Both the position numbers and the translations under genes were made by a program. A stretch of 9,252 bases of DNA from DATGFB01 sp032160545 (GTDB taxonomy: Bacteria; Actinomycetota; Actinomycetes; Mycobacteriales; Jatrophihabitantaceae), in assembly GCA_032160545.1 (NCBI GenBank), contig JAVHVN010000117.1:1-9252 (forward strand). The letters run 5' to 3'. The notes under the pieces were generated by a model. The model had not been told where the DNA came from and did not search any database. It worked only from the letters and a program-made list of their open reading frames with translations. Below, in pieces: positions 1-6,267 of this stretch. Position 1 is the stretch's first letter. Each line of letters opens with the position of its first letter.

Positions 1-506
1 CACTGCTCCGGGTCGCCGGAGGGTGGCTGCCCGCCACTGGCGGCACCGTGCGGATCGAGCACTGGTCACCCGGTCGACGCGGGCGGGCCTTGCTGATCGG
101 CCAGCGGCCCTACCTCTTCCCCGGCACCCTCGCCGACAACCTCGCCCTCGGTCAGCCGGGCCTGTCCGCGTCCCTGATGCGGGACGCGATCGCCCGCGCT
201 CAGCTGACGGAGGTCGTGGGCAGCCTGCCCGACGGGCTGCAGACCGTGCTCGGCGAGCGCGGCTGGGGGCTGTCCGCGGGGGAGGCGCAACGGGTCGCGA
301 TCGCGCGGGCGTTCCTCAGCGACGCGACCTTCCTGATCGTTGACGAGCCGACCGCACATCTGGACCGCGACACCGAGCGCGGCCTGATCGAGCCGCTGCG
401 GGAACTATTGGGTGGGCGGACGGCCCTGGTGGCCAGCCACTCGGACGCAGTGCTCGATCTCGCCGACTACGTCGTCACCGTCGAGGACGGGCACCTGTAT
501 GGCTGA
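1..506 (+). CDS. cydD: CydD, C-terminal part of the ABC exporter ATPase domain (5' end outside window)
   Basis: This is the C-terminal nucleotide-binding domain of the CydD half of the CydDC exporter, which moves cysteine or glutathione to the outer side of the membrane and is needed for cytochrome bd assembly. The gene enters the window already open; the first full codon is at base 3 and the stop is TGA at 504-506. The Walker A loop lies upstream of the window. Visible elements in order are a Q-loop region (IGQRPYLFPGTLADN), the ABC signature LSAGE at 270-284, Walker B ending in Asp-Glu at 342-347, a D-loop (TAHLD) and the switch His at 438-440. The signature has Ala and Glu where the textbook form is LSGGQ; such variation is tolerated in this family. 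The identification as CydD rather than another exporter rests largely on the next gene, which is clearly CydC-like, and on the usual cydD-cydC order. cydAB would be expected further upstream but cannot be seen. Confidence 0.87.
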   Translation, partial: LLRVAGGWLPATGGTVRIEHWSPGRRGRALLIGQRPYLFPGTLADNLALGQPGLSASLMRDAIARAQLTEVVGSLPDGLQTVLGERGWGLSAGEAQRVAIARAFLSDATFLIVDEPTAHLDRDTERGLIEPLRELLGGRTALVASHSDAVLDLADYVVTVEDGHLYG

Positions 507-2190
507 GCTGGGTTCGACATCACCGGGCGCCCGCTTGATCACCGGGCTGGTGCTCGCGGCGATCGCAGCGGTTGCGTCCGCTGCCCTGATGGCCTTGGCC
601 GGCTGGTTCATCGTCAGGTCGGCCCAGGCCGGCCTGTCCAGCACGTCGAACTTCTCCTGGCTGTATCCCAGCGCGGGAGTGGAGGCGTTGGCCGTCATCC
701 GCACCGCGGCCCGGTACGGCGAGCGACTCTCGACGCACCGCTCGACGCTGGACCTGCTGGCCCGGATCCGTACCCGCCTGTTCGCGTCGGCGACCCGACT
801 GCCCGCCGCGAAGCTGCGATCCCTGCGCAGCGGTGACCTGCTCGACCGGGTGCAGGCCGACGTCGACACCCTCGACCGGTACGTGCTCGCCGTCGCCGTC
901 CCGGCTGTTGTGTGCACCGTCGTCGGCGCCGGCAGCCTGACCGTGTTGACGATCGTGCGCCCGGCGTTCGGCGTGGTGGCCGGTGGCCTGTTGATCCTCG
1001 CGCTCGCAGTGGACCTGACGATCGACCGCGGCAGCCGGCGCCTGGGCGGCCGGCTCGCGGTGGATCGATCCGCGACCCGCGCACGCCTCGTCGAGGCGAT
1101 CGAGGGACGGGCCGAGCTGGCCGGTTACGGCGCGCGCGAACTCGCGTACGACGAACTCCGGGACAGGTTCGCCGGATTGAATGTTCCCGCTCGGCGGCTG
1201 GCGATCGGGCGCGCGAACGGGCAGGCCGTGATCGCGATCGCGGCCGGGCTCGCCGTCGCCGGGATCCTGGCCGCCGGAGTGCGCGGCCCGAAGCCACTGG
1301 ATCCGGCGGTGCTCGCGTTCGCCGCCCTGCTGACGCTGGCCCTGTTCGACGCGGCGAAGGCGATCGGCTCGATCGGCCAGGAGGCCGGCCAGGCGCGGGT
1401 GGCCTGGCACCGCTTGCGCGAGGTGACCGGGCTGGCCCGGTTCGCCGGGCGCGACACCGGCATGCGGGACCGGGTCGGCGGGACGGGCGCAGCGCCGGCC
1501 GGCGCCGGCGTCACGGTCCGCGAACTCTCGGCCGGGTACGGGACGAGCCCGGTGCTCGCCGTGGCCGACCTGGAGATCGAGAGCGGCAGCCTGGTCGTTC
1601 TCCACGGACCCTCGGGTGCCGGAAAGACGACGCTGCTGTCGGTGCTCGCGGGCGAGCAACCGGCCATCGCGGGGGAGGTTCGCGTCGGCGGCGTCGACCC
1701 GTACGCCATGGGCTACGAGCAGCGCAGCGGCTACCTCGCCGTGGTCGAGGCGGACAGCGGCGTCCTGAGCGGCACGGTCGAGGACAACCTGCGGGTGGCC
1801 GATCCGGAGGCCACCGGAGCCGAGCTCGACGACGCCTTGCGCGTCGCCGTCCTGTCCGGCGTCATCGAGCGCTCCACCCAGGTCGGGCCGGGCGGCAGCT
1901 TCCTTTCCGGAGGCCAGCGCCGCCGCCTCGCCCTGGCCCAGGCCTACCTGCGCCGTCCGCAGCTGTTGTTGCTCGACGAGCCCACGGAGGGCCTGGACGA
2001 TGCGATCGCCGAGCACGTGCTGGTCACTCTGCGGGCGGGTCTACCCGGGACGACGATCGTGGCGGCGATCCATGCACGCAACGCGGACGGCATCAGCGCG
2101 CACGCCGACCAGGTGATCCACCTGGCCGACGGCCGCGTCGTCGGTGAGCGACCGGCAGCGGGCCGGTCCCGAGCGCTTTTGTCCCGTTGA
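499..2190 (+). CDS. cydC: CydC, thiol reductant ABC exporter subunit (complete)
   Basis: A 563-residue fused exporter half-transporter that pairs with CydD. I chose the ATG at 499, which overlaps the cydD stop by 8 bases (ATGGCTGA) and gives the usual CydC length; longer starts would run well into cydD. The membrane domain fills roughly residues 12-320. A first hydrophobic segment (about 12-38) ends in LAGWFIVRSA, and the stretch ARYGERLSTH followed by SGDLLDRVQADVDTLD matches the CydC pattern of RYxERLxSH and a DVDxLD segment. The ATPase domain follows: Walker A GPSGAGKTT at residues 370-378, signature LSGGQ at 469-473, Walker B Asp493 with catalytic Glu494, D-loop EGLDD, and switch His525. 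All catalytic elements are intact, so this subunit should be active. Known family role: export of cysteine or glutathione and support of cytochrome bd and c biogenesis. It is probably translationally coupled to cydD; a GAGG sequence lies 12 bases upstream of the start. Confidence 0.9.
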   Translation: MAELGSTSPGARLITGLVLAAIAAVASAALMALAGWFIVRSAQAGLSSTSNFSWLYPSAGVEALAVIRTAARYGERLSTHRSTLDLLARIRTRLFASATRLPAAKLRSLRSGDLLDRVQADVDTLDRYVLAVAVPAVVCTVVGAGSLTVLTIVRPAFGVVAGGLLILALAVDLTIDRGSRRLGGRLAVDRSATRARLVEAIEGRAELAGYGARELAYDELRDRFAGLNVPARRLAIGRANGQAVIAIAAGLAVAGILAAGVRGPKPLDPAVLAFAALLTLALFDAAKAIGSIGQEAGQARVAWHRLREVTGLARFAGRDTGMRDRVGGTGAAPAGAGVTVRELSAGYGTSPVLAVADLEIESGSLVVLHGPSGAGKTTLLSVLAGEQPAIAGEVRVGGVDPYAMGYEQRSGYLAVVEADSGVLSGTVEDNLRVADPEATGAELDDALRVAVLSGVIERSTQVGPGGSFLSGGQRRRLALAQAYLRRPQLLLLDEPTEGLDDAIAEHVLVTLRAGLPGTTIVAAIHARNADGISAHADQVIHLADGRVVGERPAAGRSRALLSR

Positions 2191-2215
2191 CGACCGTGAC
2201 GCGCATGCACGGTTG
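2191..2215 (+). terminator. Short hairpin directly after cydC
   Basis: ACCGTG (2193-2198) and CACGGT (2208-2213) are perfect inverted repeats around a 9-base loop. They can be extended by one G-T and one C-G pair to eight pairs, beginning right at the base after the cydC stop. There is no T-tract, so this is only a candidate 3' end for the cydDC transcript. Confidence 0.3.
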
Positions 2216-2349
2216 CGTCGCGAGCCCGTCGCCACCCGGCGCGATGGCGCCAGATTGGATCCAGACTATCGACCAGGTCTGATCACGTTCGATACCGTCC
2301 GCGGTGGCCGCGCCGGCCGACCCCCGCGCCCCCGCGGCCCAGTAAGTAA

Positions 2350-2390
2350 CCGGAGCCCGCCGACTCCCTTTCCGTGTCGACGGGCTCCGG
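2350..2390 (-). terminator. GC-rich hairpin between the convergent cydC and VKOR genes
   Basis: CCGGAGCCCG (2350-2359) and CGGGCTCCGG (2381-2390) form a perfect 10-pair stem. Three further pairs are possible inward after one mismatch. The hairpin lies 13 bases beyond the VKOR stop on the minus strand and about 160 bases beyond cydC on the plus strand. It lacks a U-tract on either strand, as is common for actinobacterial stem-loop terminators. It could serve both converging transcripts. The rest of 2191-2403 shows no gene. Confidence 0.5.
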
Positions 2391-2403
2391 CTTGCCGACG
2401 GCA

Positions 2404-2859
2404 TCAGGGTCGTCGTGCCGAGGTGGTCCAGAGCACCGTGGCCAGCAGGGCGAGGGTGCAGACGTGGACGGCGGTGCACCACAGGCAGATGGCGCCGACG
2501 CGGAACAGTTCGATCCACACCAGGTAAACCGCGCTCACGACTCCGGCGCCGGCCGCGACGAGCCGAACGCGGTCCAGGGTCGGATGCCGCCATGCCGGCG
2601 GCGTGCACAGAGCCGTCATCGCGAGGAAGTAGCCGAGACCGAGCACCGCGACCGGAACCGGCCCGATGTGCGACCACTGGCTCGTCGTCACCTTCTGGCA
2701 GTTGATGGTGGCCGATTCCGGGCACGCCAGCAGCGTGGAGGCCGTGTAGTGCTCGACGGTCAGGTAAGCCGAGATGGCCAGGCCGGCGAGCGCGACGGCG
2801 AGGGAGCCGTAACCGACCCGGCCGTCGCGGCGCGCGGACGTCTCGGCCACTGTCGCCAC
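2404..2859 (-). CDS. VKOR-family membrane thiol oxidoreductase
   Basis: A 151-residue polytopic membrane protein of the vitamin K epoxide reductase family. In bacteria these reoxidise a thioredoxin-like partner at the extracytoplasmic face and deliver electrons to quinone. All four redox cysteines are present: a loop pair Cys46 and Cys54 separated by seven residues (CPESATINC), and the membrane CXXC pair Cys125-Leu-Trp-Cys128. Hydrophobic segments lie at about residues 18-37, 65-85, 98-119 and 122-144, consistent with the four-helix VKOR core. Many bacterial VKORs carry a fused thioredoxin domain; this one does not, and the upstream DUF929 gene could supply it. The start is uncertain. GTG at 2859 lies 8 bases after the DUF929 stop and GTG at 2850 is an alternative; neither has a visible Shine-Dalgarno, so translational coupling is likely. 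The family call is firm; the partner assignment is inferred from position. Confidence 0.9.
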   Translation of the reverse strand: MATVAETSARRDGRVGYGSLAVALAGLAISAYLTVEHYTASTLLACPESATINCQKVTTSQWSHIGPVPVAVLGLGYFLAMTALCTPPAWRHPTLDRVRLVAAGAGVVSAVYLVWIELFRVGAICLWCTAVHVCTLALLATVLWTTSARRP

Positions 2860-2867
2860 GGTGGCGA

Positions 2868-3797
2868 CTACGGAAGCCTGGCCGCTGCGGCGACGACACC
2901 GGGCGCGGTGCAGACGGACGCCGGCTGGTTGCCGGTGCTCGCGCACACCGCTGCCGTGATGACGTTGGCGGTGCCGTCGATCGCCTTGGCGATCGCGGAC
3001 GTCGGATCCGTCAGGGCGGCGGCGATCTGGGCCTGGGTCTTGCCCTGCAGGACGGCCGGGCTGTACGAGGCGCCCGAGATGAGGAACTTGCCGCCGATGT
3101 CGATGAACGGGATGCCCCCGCTGGGGTCGTACTTGGTCATGAGCGCCTGGTCGGCGGCGCTCAGGGTGTCGAGCGGCGTGTAGCTGCCGTTGACGACCTG
3201 GTTGCTCTGGGTCTCGACGGCGCTGAAGGCCAGCTGGCTGCTCGTGTAGCTCGCGCCGTGGAACGTGAACGTCGCGGTGCTCGGGTACACGTCGCTGGGC
3301 GACGACGCGGTCGCGCCGAGATTGGCGAAGGTGCCGAACCTCGACAGCGCCACCACCACGCCCCACCGTTCGGCGGCGCAGTACGGGCAGTACTCCGCAC
3401 CGACGTACAGGATCTGCGGCTGCCCGTTGGCGGCGGTCAGCGGCGTGCCGGTGATGGCCGTGGGCAACGTCGTGACCGATCCCGCACCGACCGTGTTCAA
3501 CACGGTCGCCGGGACGGCGGTGACCTCACCGACGACGGCGGCGCTCGCAGGCGTCACGCTCTGCCCTGACGCCGGGCTGCCCGACGCGCTGCCGAGCCTC
3601 GCCCCGATCAGCACCGCCACCACGACGACGACGGCGACGATCGGGCTGAGCGTGATGAACAGCCTCCGGCGCCGCGACGAGCGGTTGCCCCCGGCTGCGG
3701 CGAGTGCCCGCTGGCCGGCCAGCCGCTTCTGCGCTTGGGTCTTCGCCGACGATCGCGGCCGGCTCGGCGTCGAATCCTTGGTTGCCACTCGTCCCAT
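2868..3797 (-). CDS. DUF929-type membrane-anchored thioredoxin-like protein with CPYC motif
   Basis: A 309-residue protein with a basic cytoplasmic N-terminus (residues 1-45), one transmembrane segment (about 46-66) and a large extracytoplasmic domain. The domain contains LYVGAEYCPYCAAERWG with redox cysteines 137 and 140, and a GIPF segment at Pro230 that matches the cis-proline loop facing the active site in thioredoxin folds. This arrangement resembles the DUF929 family; I assign it by motif, not by search. Two further cysteines near the C-terminus (285 and 296) could form a structural or relay disulfide. Inferred role: a disulfide-exchange protein outside the membrane, kept oxidised by the VKOR protein encoded 8 bases downstream. 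I chose the ATG at 3797, which clears the upstream NiCoT gene by 55 bases; the frame is open to 3914 but that start would overlap NiCoT. No strong ribosome binding site is visible, and GTG at 3788 remains possible. Confidence 0.85.
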   Translation of the reverse strand: MGRVATKDSTPSRPRSSAKTQAQKRLAGQRALAAAGGNRSSRRRRLFITLSPIVAVVVVVAVLIGARLGSASGSPASGQSVTPASAAVVGEVTAVPATVLNTVGAGSVTTLPTAITGTPLTAANGQPQILYVGAEYCPYCAAERWGVVVALSRFGTFANLGATASSPSDVYPSTATFTFHGASYTSSQLAFSAVETQSNQVVNGSYTPLDTLSAADQALMTKYDPSGGIPFIDIGGKFLISGASYSPAVLQGKTQAQIAAALTDPTSAIAKAIDGTANVITAAVCASTGNQPASVCTAPGVVAAAARLP

Positions 3798-3852
3798 GGT
3801 CCGACAGCGCGGCAGGCAGTCCCAGTGCCGGAGCCGGTCTCTCAGAAGATGT

Positions 3853-4956
3853 CTAGTCGGCGCTGAACTGTTCGACAGGGACCTCGGGGAGCGCCCAACG
3901 CTGCTCGACGGCACTCACCTTCCAGTACGTGATCGCGGTCACCCAGACCACGACGAAGAGTCCGACGACGATGAATCCGACGTTCTGCAGGTTCAGACCG
4001 GCGACCCAGTTGGTCACCGGATCGGTGAGGTCGAGCTTGTCGTGCAGCACGCTGGTGAGCTCGATGGTGCCGATGAGCAGCGCGACCATGACCGACAGCC
4101 CGGTGATGGTGAGGTTGTAGTAGATCTTGCGGATCGGGTTGGCGAAGGCCCATCGGTAGGCCACGTTCATGAAGGCGCCGTCCAGGGTGTCGAACAGGCT
4201 CATCCCGGAGGCGAACAGCAGTGGCAGGACGAGGACGGCGTACCAGGGCAAGCCGCTCGCCGCACCGCTTCCGGCAAGTACCAGCAGCGTCACCTCGGTC
4301 GCCGTGTCGAAGCCGATGCCGAAGAGCAGCCCGATCGGGAACATCTGCGCAGGGTGGGTGATCGAGCGCATGAGCGGGCGCAGGATCCTGGTGATGACAC
4401 CTCGCTCGTCGAGGGCCTGATCCAGTGCGTGCGCGTCGTACCCGTCCGTCTTCGCGCGCCGGTACACCCGCGCGATGCCGACGAGCGCCACCAGGTTCAC
4501 GATGCCGATCAGGTACAGGAAGAAGCCCGACGCGGACGTGCCGATCAGGCTCAGCAGGTGGTGCGTGGAGGAGTTCTCGCCGCTGAGGGTGGAGACCTGC
4601 CGGGCCCCGATGGCGATCAGCGCGGCCAGTATCACCACCACGGCCGAGTGGCCGAGCGCGAACCAGAACCCCACAGACACGGGACGCTTGCCGTCCGCCA
4701 GCAGCTTGCGAGTCGTGTTGTCGATAGCCGCGATGTGGTCGGCGTCGAACGCGTGCCGCATGCCGAGGGTGAAGGCGGTGACGCCGATACCGACGCCGAA
4801 CACCTGCTCGCCCAGCCGAAGATGCTGCGGAGCGACGACCACGACCAGCAGCAGCCACGCCGTGGCTGTCATTGCGAGGATCACCGCCATCATGACGGCC
4901 ACGTTGCGCCATTCCAGGCGACTCAGACGGACGGACGGCGCAGCAGACGACCCCAC
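3853..4956 (-). CDS. Nickel/cobalt permease of the NiCoT (HoxN/NixA) family
   Basis: A 367-residue secondary transporter for Ni2+ or Co2+. The diagnostic NiCoT motifs are all present: RHAFDADHIAAIDNTTR with the metal-binding HAFDADH at residues 68-74, LGHSAVVV with His103-Ser104, GFDTATE around Asp217, and GMSLFDTLDG around Met252. The rest is strongly hydrophobic, in line with the eight-helix family topology, with a cytoplasmic charged loop after the fourth or fifth segment. I chose GTG at 4956 because AAGGGA lies six bases upstream and because the longer open frame to 5160 runs through a cobalamin riboswitch. The riboswitch strongly suggests that the physiological substrate is cobalt for B12 synthesis; the sequence alone cannot separate cobalt from nickel preference. 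It is the first gene of a probable three-gene unit with the DUF929 and VKOR genes. Confidence 0.92.
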   Translation of the reverse strand: MGSSAAPSVRLSRLEWRNVAVMMAVILAMTATAWLLLVVVVAPQHLRLGEQVFGVGIGVTAFTLGMRHAFDADHIAAIDNTTRKLLADGKRPVSVGFWFALGHSAVVVILAALIAIGARQVSTLSGENSSTHHLLSLIGTSASGFFLYLIGIVNLVALVGIARVYRRAKTDGYDAHALDQALDERGVITRILRPLMRSITHPAQMFPIGLLFGIGFDTATEVTLLVLAGSGAASGLPWYAVLVLPLLFASGMSLFDTLDGAFMNVAYRWAFANPIRKIYYNLTITGLSVMVALLIGTIELTSVLHDKLDLTDPVTNWVAGLNLQNVGFIVVGLFVVVWVTAITYWKVSAVEQRWALPEVPVEQFSAD

Positions 4957-4961
4957 GGGAT

Positions 4962-4967
4962 TCCCTT
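4962..4967 (-). promoter_or_regulatory. Ribosome binding site that sets the NiCoT start
   Basis: AAGGGA on the minus strand ends six bases before the GTG at 4956. It is the only good Shine-Dalgarno in this stretch and decides the start. It sits downstream of the cobalamin aptamer, where ligand-dependent occlusion of the ribosome site is the usual mechanism in GC-rich actinobacteria. I did not find a clear anti-Shine-Dalgarno partner by eye. Confidence 0.6.
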
Positions 4968-4999
4968 TTCCAGCACCTCGCGGACAGGATGAACCAGCA

Positions 5000-5151
5000 C
5001 CATGGCCGGTCTCCTGGCTCGCAGACCCGGATCGCTCCGGTACCGGACCCGCCTTCCCAGACTCTCGTCCAGTGGCTGATGGGTCCGGCAACGCTCTGCT
5101 TACAGTGGCGAGGGCCGCCTCGGCATCACACCGAGTTCCCGAACGCCATGG
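5000..5151 (-). ncRNA. Cobalamin (B12/adenosylcobalamin) riboswitch
   Basis: Read on the minus strand, the leader of the NiCoT gene carries the conserved core blocks of the cobalamin aptamer in order and with normal spacing: GGGAACTCGGTG (from 5140), GCCCTCGCCACTGTAAGC (5115-5098), CAGCCACTGG (5078-5069), CTGGGAAGGCGGG (5060-5048), and the B12 box GAGCCAGGAGACCGGCC (5020-5004). A closing helix is possible between CCATGGC (5151-5145) and GCCATGG (5006-5000); I set the ends from that pairing, so they are approximate and the transcript leader may start near 5200. Known behaviour: binding of a cobalamin lowers expression of the downstream gene. Here that gene is a cobalt/nickel permease, a classic B12 target. 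No terminator hairpin with a U-tract follows, so control is more likely at translation initiation. Confidence 0.94.
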
Positions 5152-5205
5152 CGCGCTCACGCTATCGGTCGGCGTCCGGGGGCAGCAAGCAGACGCTTAC
5201 TGCAA

Positions 5206-5235
5206 TTGACAACGAGTTTCATTACGGGTTAGCTG
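5206..5235 (+). promoter_or_regulatory. Candidate promoter of the metal ABC operon
   Basis: A perfect TTGACA (5206-5211) is followed after 17-18 bases by TTAGCT/TAGCTG (5229-5235), a poor -10 match. The spacing is right and the short stretch is unusually AT-rich for this window. The binding-protein start lies about 90 bases downstream, leaving a leader with a hairpin. The -35 call is reasonable; the -10 is weak. Confidence 0.35.
5207..5221 (+). promoter_or_regulatory. Zur-like operator overlapping the -35 element
   Basis: TGACAACGAGTTTCA has the TGA(n)A ... T(n)TCA outer arms and 15-base length of actinobacterial Zur boxes. Four of seven arm positions are symmetric, so it is an imperfect match. 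Its place on the -35 hexamer of a metal-import operon is where a repressor site would be expected. It lies in the divergent region, upstream of the NiCoT leader as well, so it might act on both. No regulator gene is present in the window. Confidence 0.3.
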
Positions 5236-5237
5236 GA

Positions 5238-5259
5238 GCCGGCCGAGCAGCTCGCCGGC
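5238..5259 (+). other. Hairpin in the leader of the metal ABC operon
   Basis: GCCGGC (5238-5243) pairs with GCCGGC (5254-5259), and GAG (5245-5247) with CTC (5251-5253), leaving one bulged C and a three-base loop. It lies between the candidate promoter and the first gene. Function unknown; it may only be a stable leader structure. Confidence 0.3.
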
Positions 5260-5307
5260 CCGTCGCCGTGGCACGTCCGATCCGGCGATGCGCTCGCCTA
5301 CAGAACG

Positions 5308-5319
5308 TGGGGTACCCCA
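5308..5319. repeat. 12-base perfect palindrome just upstream of the binding-protein start
   Basis: TGGGGTACCCCA is a perfect palindrome that ends three bases before the ATG at 5323 and covers the only purine-rich candidate for a ribosome binding site. It could mask translation initiation or be an operator. Palindromes of this size also arise by chance in GC-rich DNA. Confidence 0.35.
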
Positions 5320-5322
5320 GCC

Positions 5323-6267
5323 ATGTCTCGTCGCGCGATGGTTCCGGTCGTGGCCGTGGTCGCCGCGGCGGGAGCGCTGGTACTCGCCGGTTGCAGCACG
5401 TCTCCGGTCGCGAGCAAGGCCGCGGTGGCCGGCGCTTCAGGCGGCGGGACGGTGATCCCGGTCGCCGCGAGCATCAACGCGTGGGGCAGCATCCTGGCCC
5501 AGCTCGGGGGCAGCCACGTGAAGGCGACCTCGATCATCACCAATCCGGACACCGACCCGCACGACTACGAACCGACCCCGGCGGACGGGCGGGTGATCGC
5601 GTCGTCGAGGCTGTTCGTCGAGAACGGCATCGGCTATGACAGCTGGGCGGCCCGCGCCGTGCAGGCGAGCCCGGACTCCGCGCGCCAGGTGATCGACGTG
5701 GGACCGCTGACGGGCACGCCGGTCGGCGGCAACCCGCACCGCTGGTACTCGCCGAGCGACGTCTCGAAGGTGGCCGACGCGATCACCGCGGACCTGACCA
5801 AGATCGATCCCGCCGACGCCGGGTACTTCACCGCCCAGCGCTCCGCGTTCGAGAACACCGCACTGGCCCAGTACCACCGGCTCATCACCGACATCAAGAC
5901 CACCTATGCAGGTACGCCGGTCGGCGCCAGCGAAAGCATCTTCGCGCCGTTGGCGGACGCGCTGGGTCTCGACCTGATCACCCCGGCGAGCTTCCTGAAG
6001 GACATCAGCGAGGGCACCGACCCGTCAGCCGCGGACAAGGCCACCATCGACGCCCAGATCAGCAGCAAGAAGATCAAGGTGTACGTCTACAACAGCCAGA
6101 ACTCCACGCCGGACGTATCCGCCCAGGTCGCCGCCGCCAAGAGGCAGGGCATCCCGGTAGCCTCGGTCACCGAGACCCTGTCGCCGGCGGGCGCGAGCTT
6201 CCAGGACTGGCAGTCGGCGCAGCTGAGGTCCCTCGAGGCGGCGCTGGCCAAGGCAGCCGGAAAGTGA
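5323..6267 (+). CDS. Metal ABC transporter substrate-binding lipoprotein (ZnuA/TroA/PsaA superfamily)
   Basis: A 314-residue lipoprotein that captures a divalent metal outside the cell and delivers it to the ABC permease. The N-terminus MSRRAMVPVV starts a signal peptide ending in lipobox LAGC, with the acylated Cys at residue 24. Probable metal ligands are His80 (DPHDYEP), His139 (NPHRWYS), Glu204 (GASESIF) and Glu284 (VTETL). The His-rich loop typical of ZnuA is absent. Glu at the third position matches the Mn2+-binding proteins PsaA and MntC rather than the three-His set of ZnuA and TroA, so the substrate could be Mn2+ or Fe2+ as well as Zn2+. The start at 5323 gives a standard signal peptide; ATG at 5338 is an alternative. 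No strong ribosome binding site is visible: GTGGGG lies within a 12-base palindrome just upstream. First gene of a four-gene operon; its stop overlaps the ATPase start. Confidence 0.9.
   Translation: MSRRAMVPVVAVVAAAGALVLAGCSTSPVASKAAVAGASGGGTVIPVAASINAWGSILAQLGGSHVKATSIITNPDTDPHDYEPTPADGRVIASSRLFVENGIGYDSWAARAVQASPDSARQVIDVGPLTGTPVGGNPHRWYSPSDVSKVADAITADLTKIDPADAGYFTAQRSAFENTALAQYHRLITDIKTTYAGTPVGASESIFAPLADALGLDLITPASFLKDISEGTDPSAADKATIDAQISSKKIKVYVYNSQNSTPDVSAQVAAAKRQGIPVASVTETLSPAGASFQDWQSAQLRSLEAALAKAAGK

Noticed and set aside
412..498. GTG at 412 as the cydC start
   Set aside because: It lies deep inside cydD and adds residues unlike the CydC N-terminus; ATG at 499 is the natural coupled start.
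520..2016. 498-codon open frame opposite cydC
   Set aside because: It is antisense to an intact ABC exporter with all motifs in order; the translation is Arg/Gln/Gly-rich without domain signals. A GC-rich shadow frame.
2258..2284. Imperfect inverted repeat GATCCAGAC / GTCTGATC
   Set aside because: One bulged base and short arms with a 10-base loop; too weak beside the better hairpin at 2350-2390.
2093..2899. 268-codon minus-strand open frame overlapping VKOR and the end of cydC
   Set aside because: The neighbouring frame encodes the VKOR protein with all four cysteines and membrane helices; this one is Arg/Pro/Gly-rich and overruns the terminator and cydC.
3798..3914. Upstream extension of the DUF929 gene to the ATG at 3914
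   Set aside because: It would overlap the NiCoT 3' end by 62 bases and add a non-hydrophobic tail ahead of a normal N-terminal anchor.
3265..4992. 575-codon plus-strand open frame opposite the DUF929 and NiCoT genes
   Set aside because: The complementary strand carries clear NiCoT motifs and the CPYC protein; the plus-strand product is low-complexity and hydrophilic with no recognisable domain.
4957..5160. Upstream extension of NiCoT to the ATG at 5160
   Set aside because: These bases are the cobalamin aptamer; the GTG at 4956 has a good Shine-Dalgarno and gives the normal family length.
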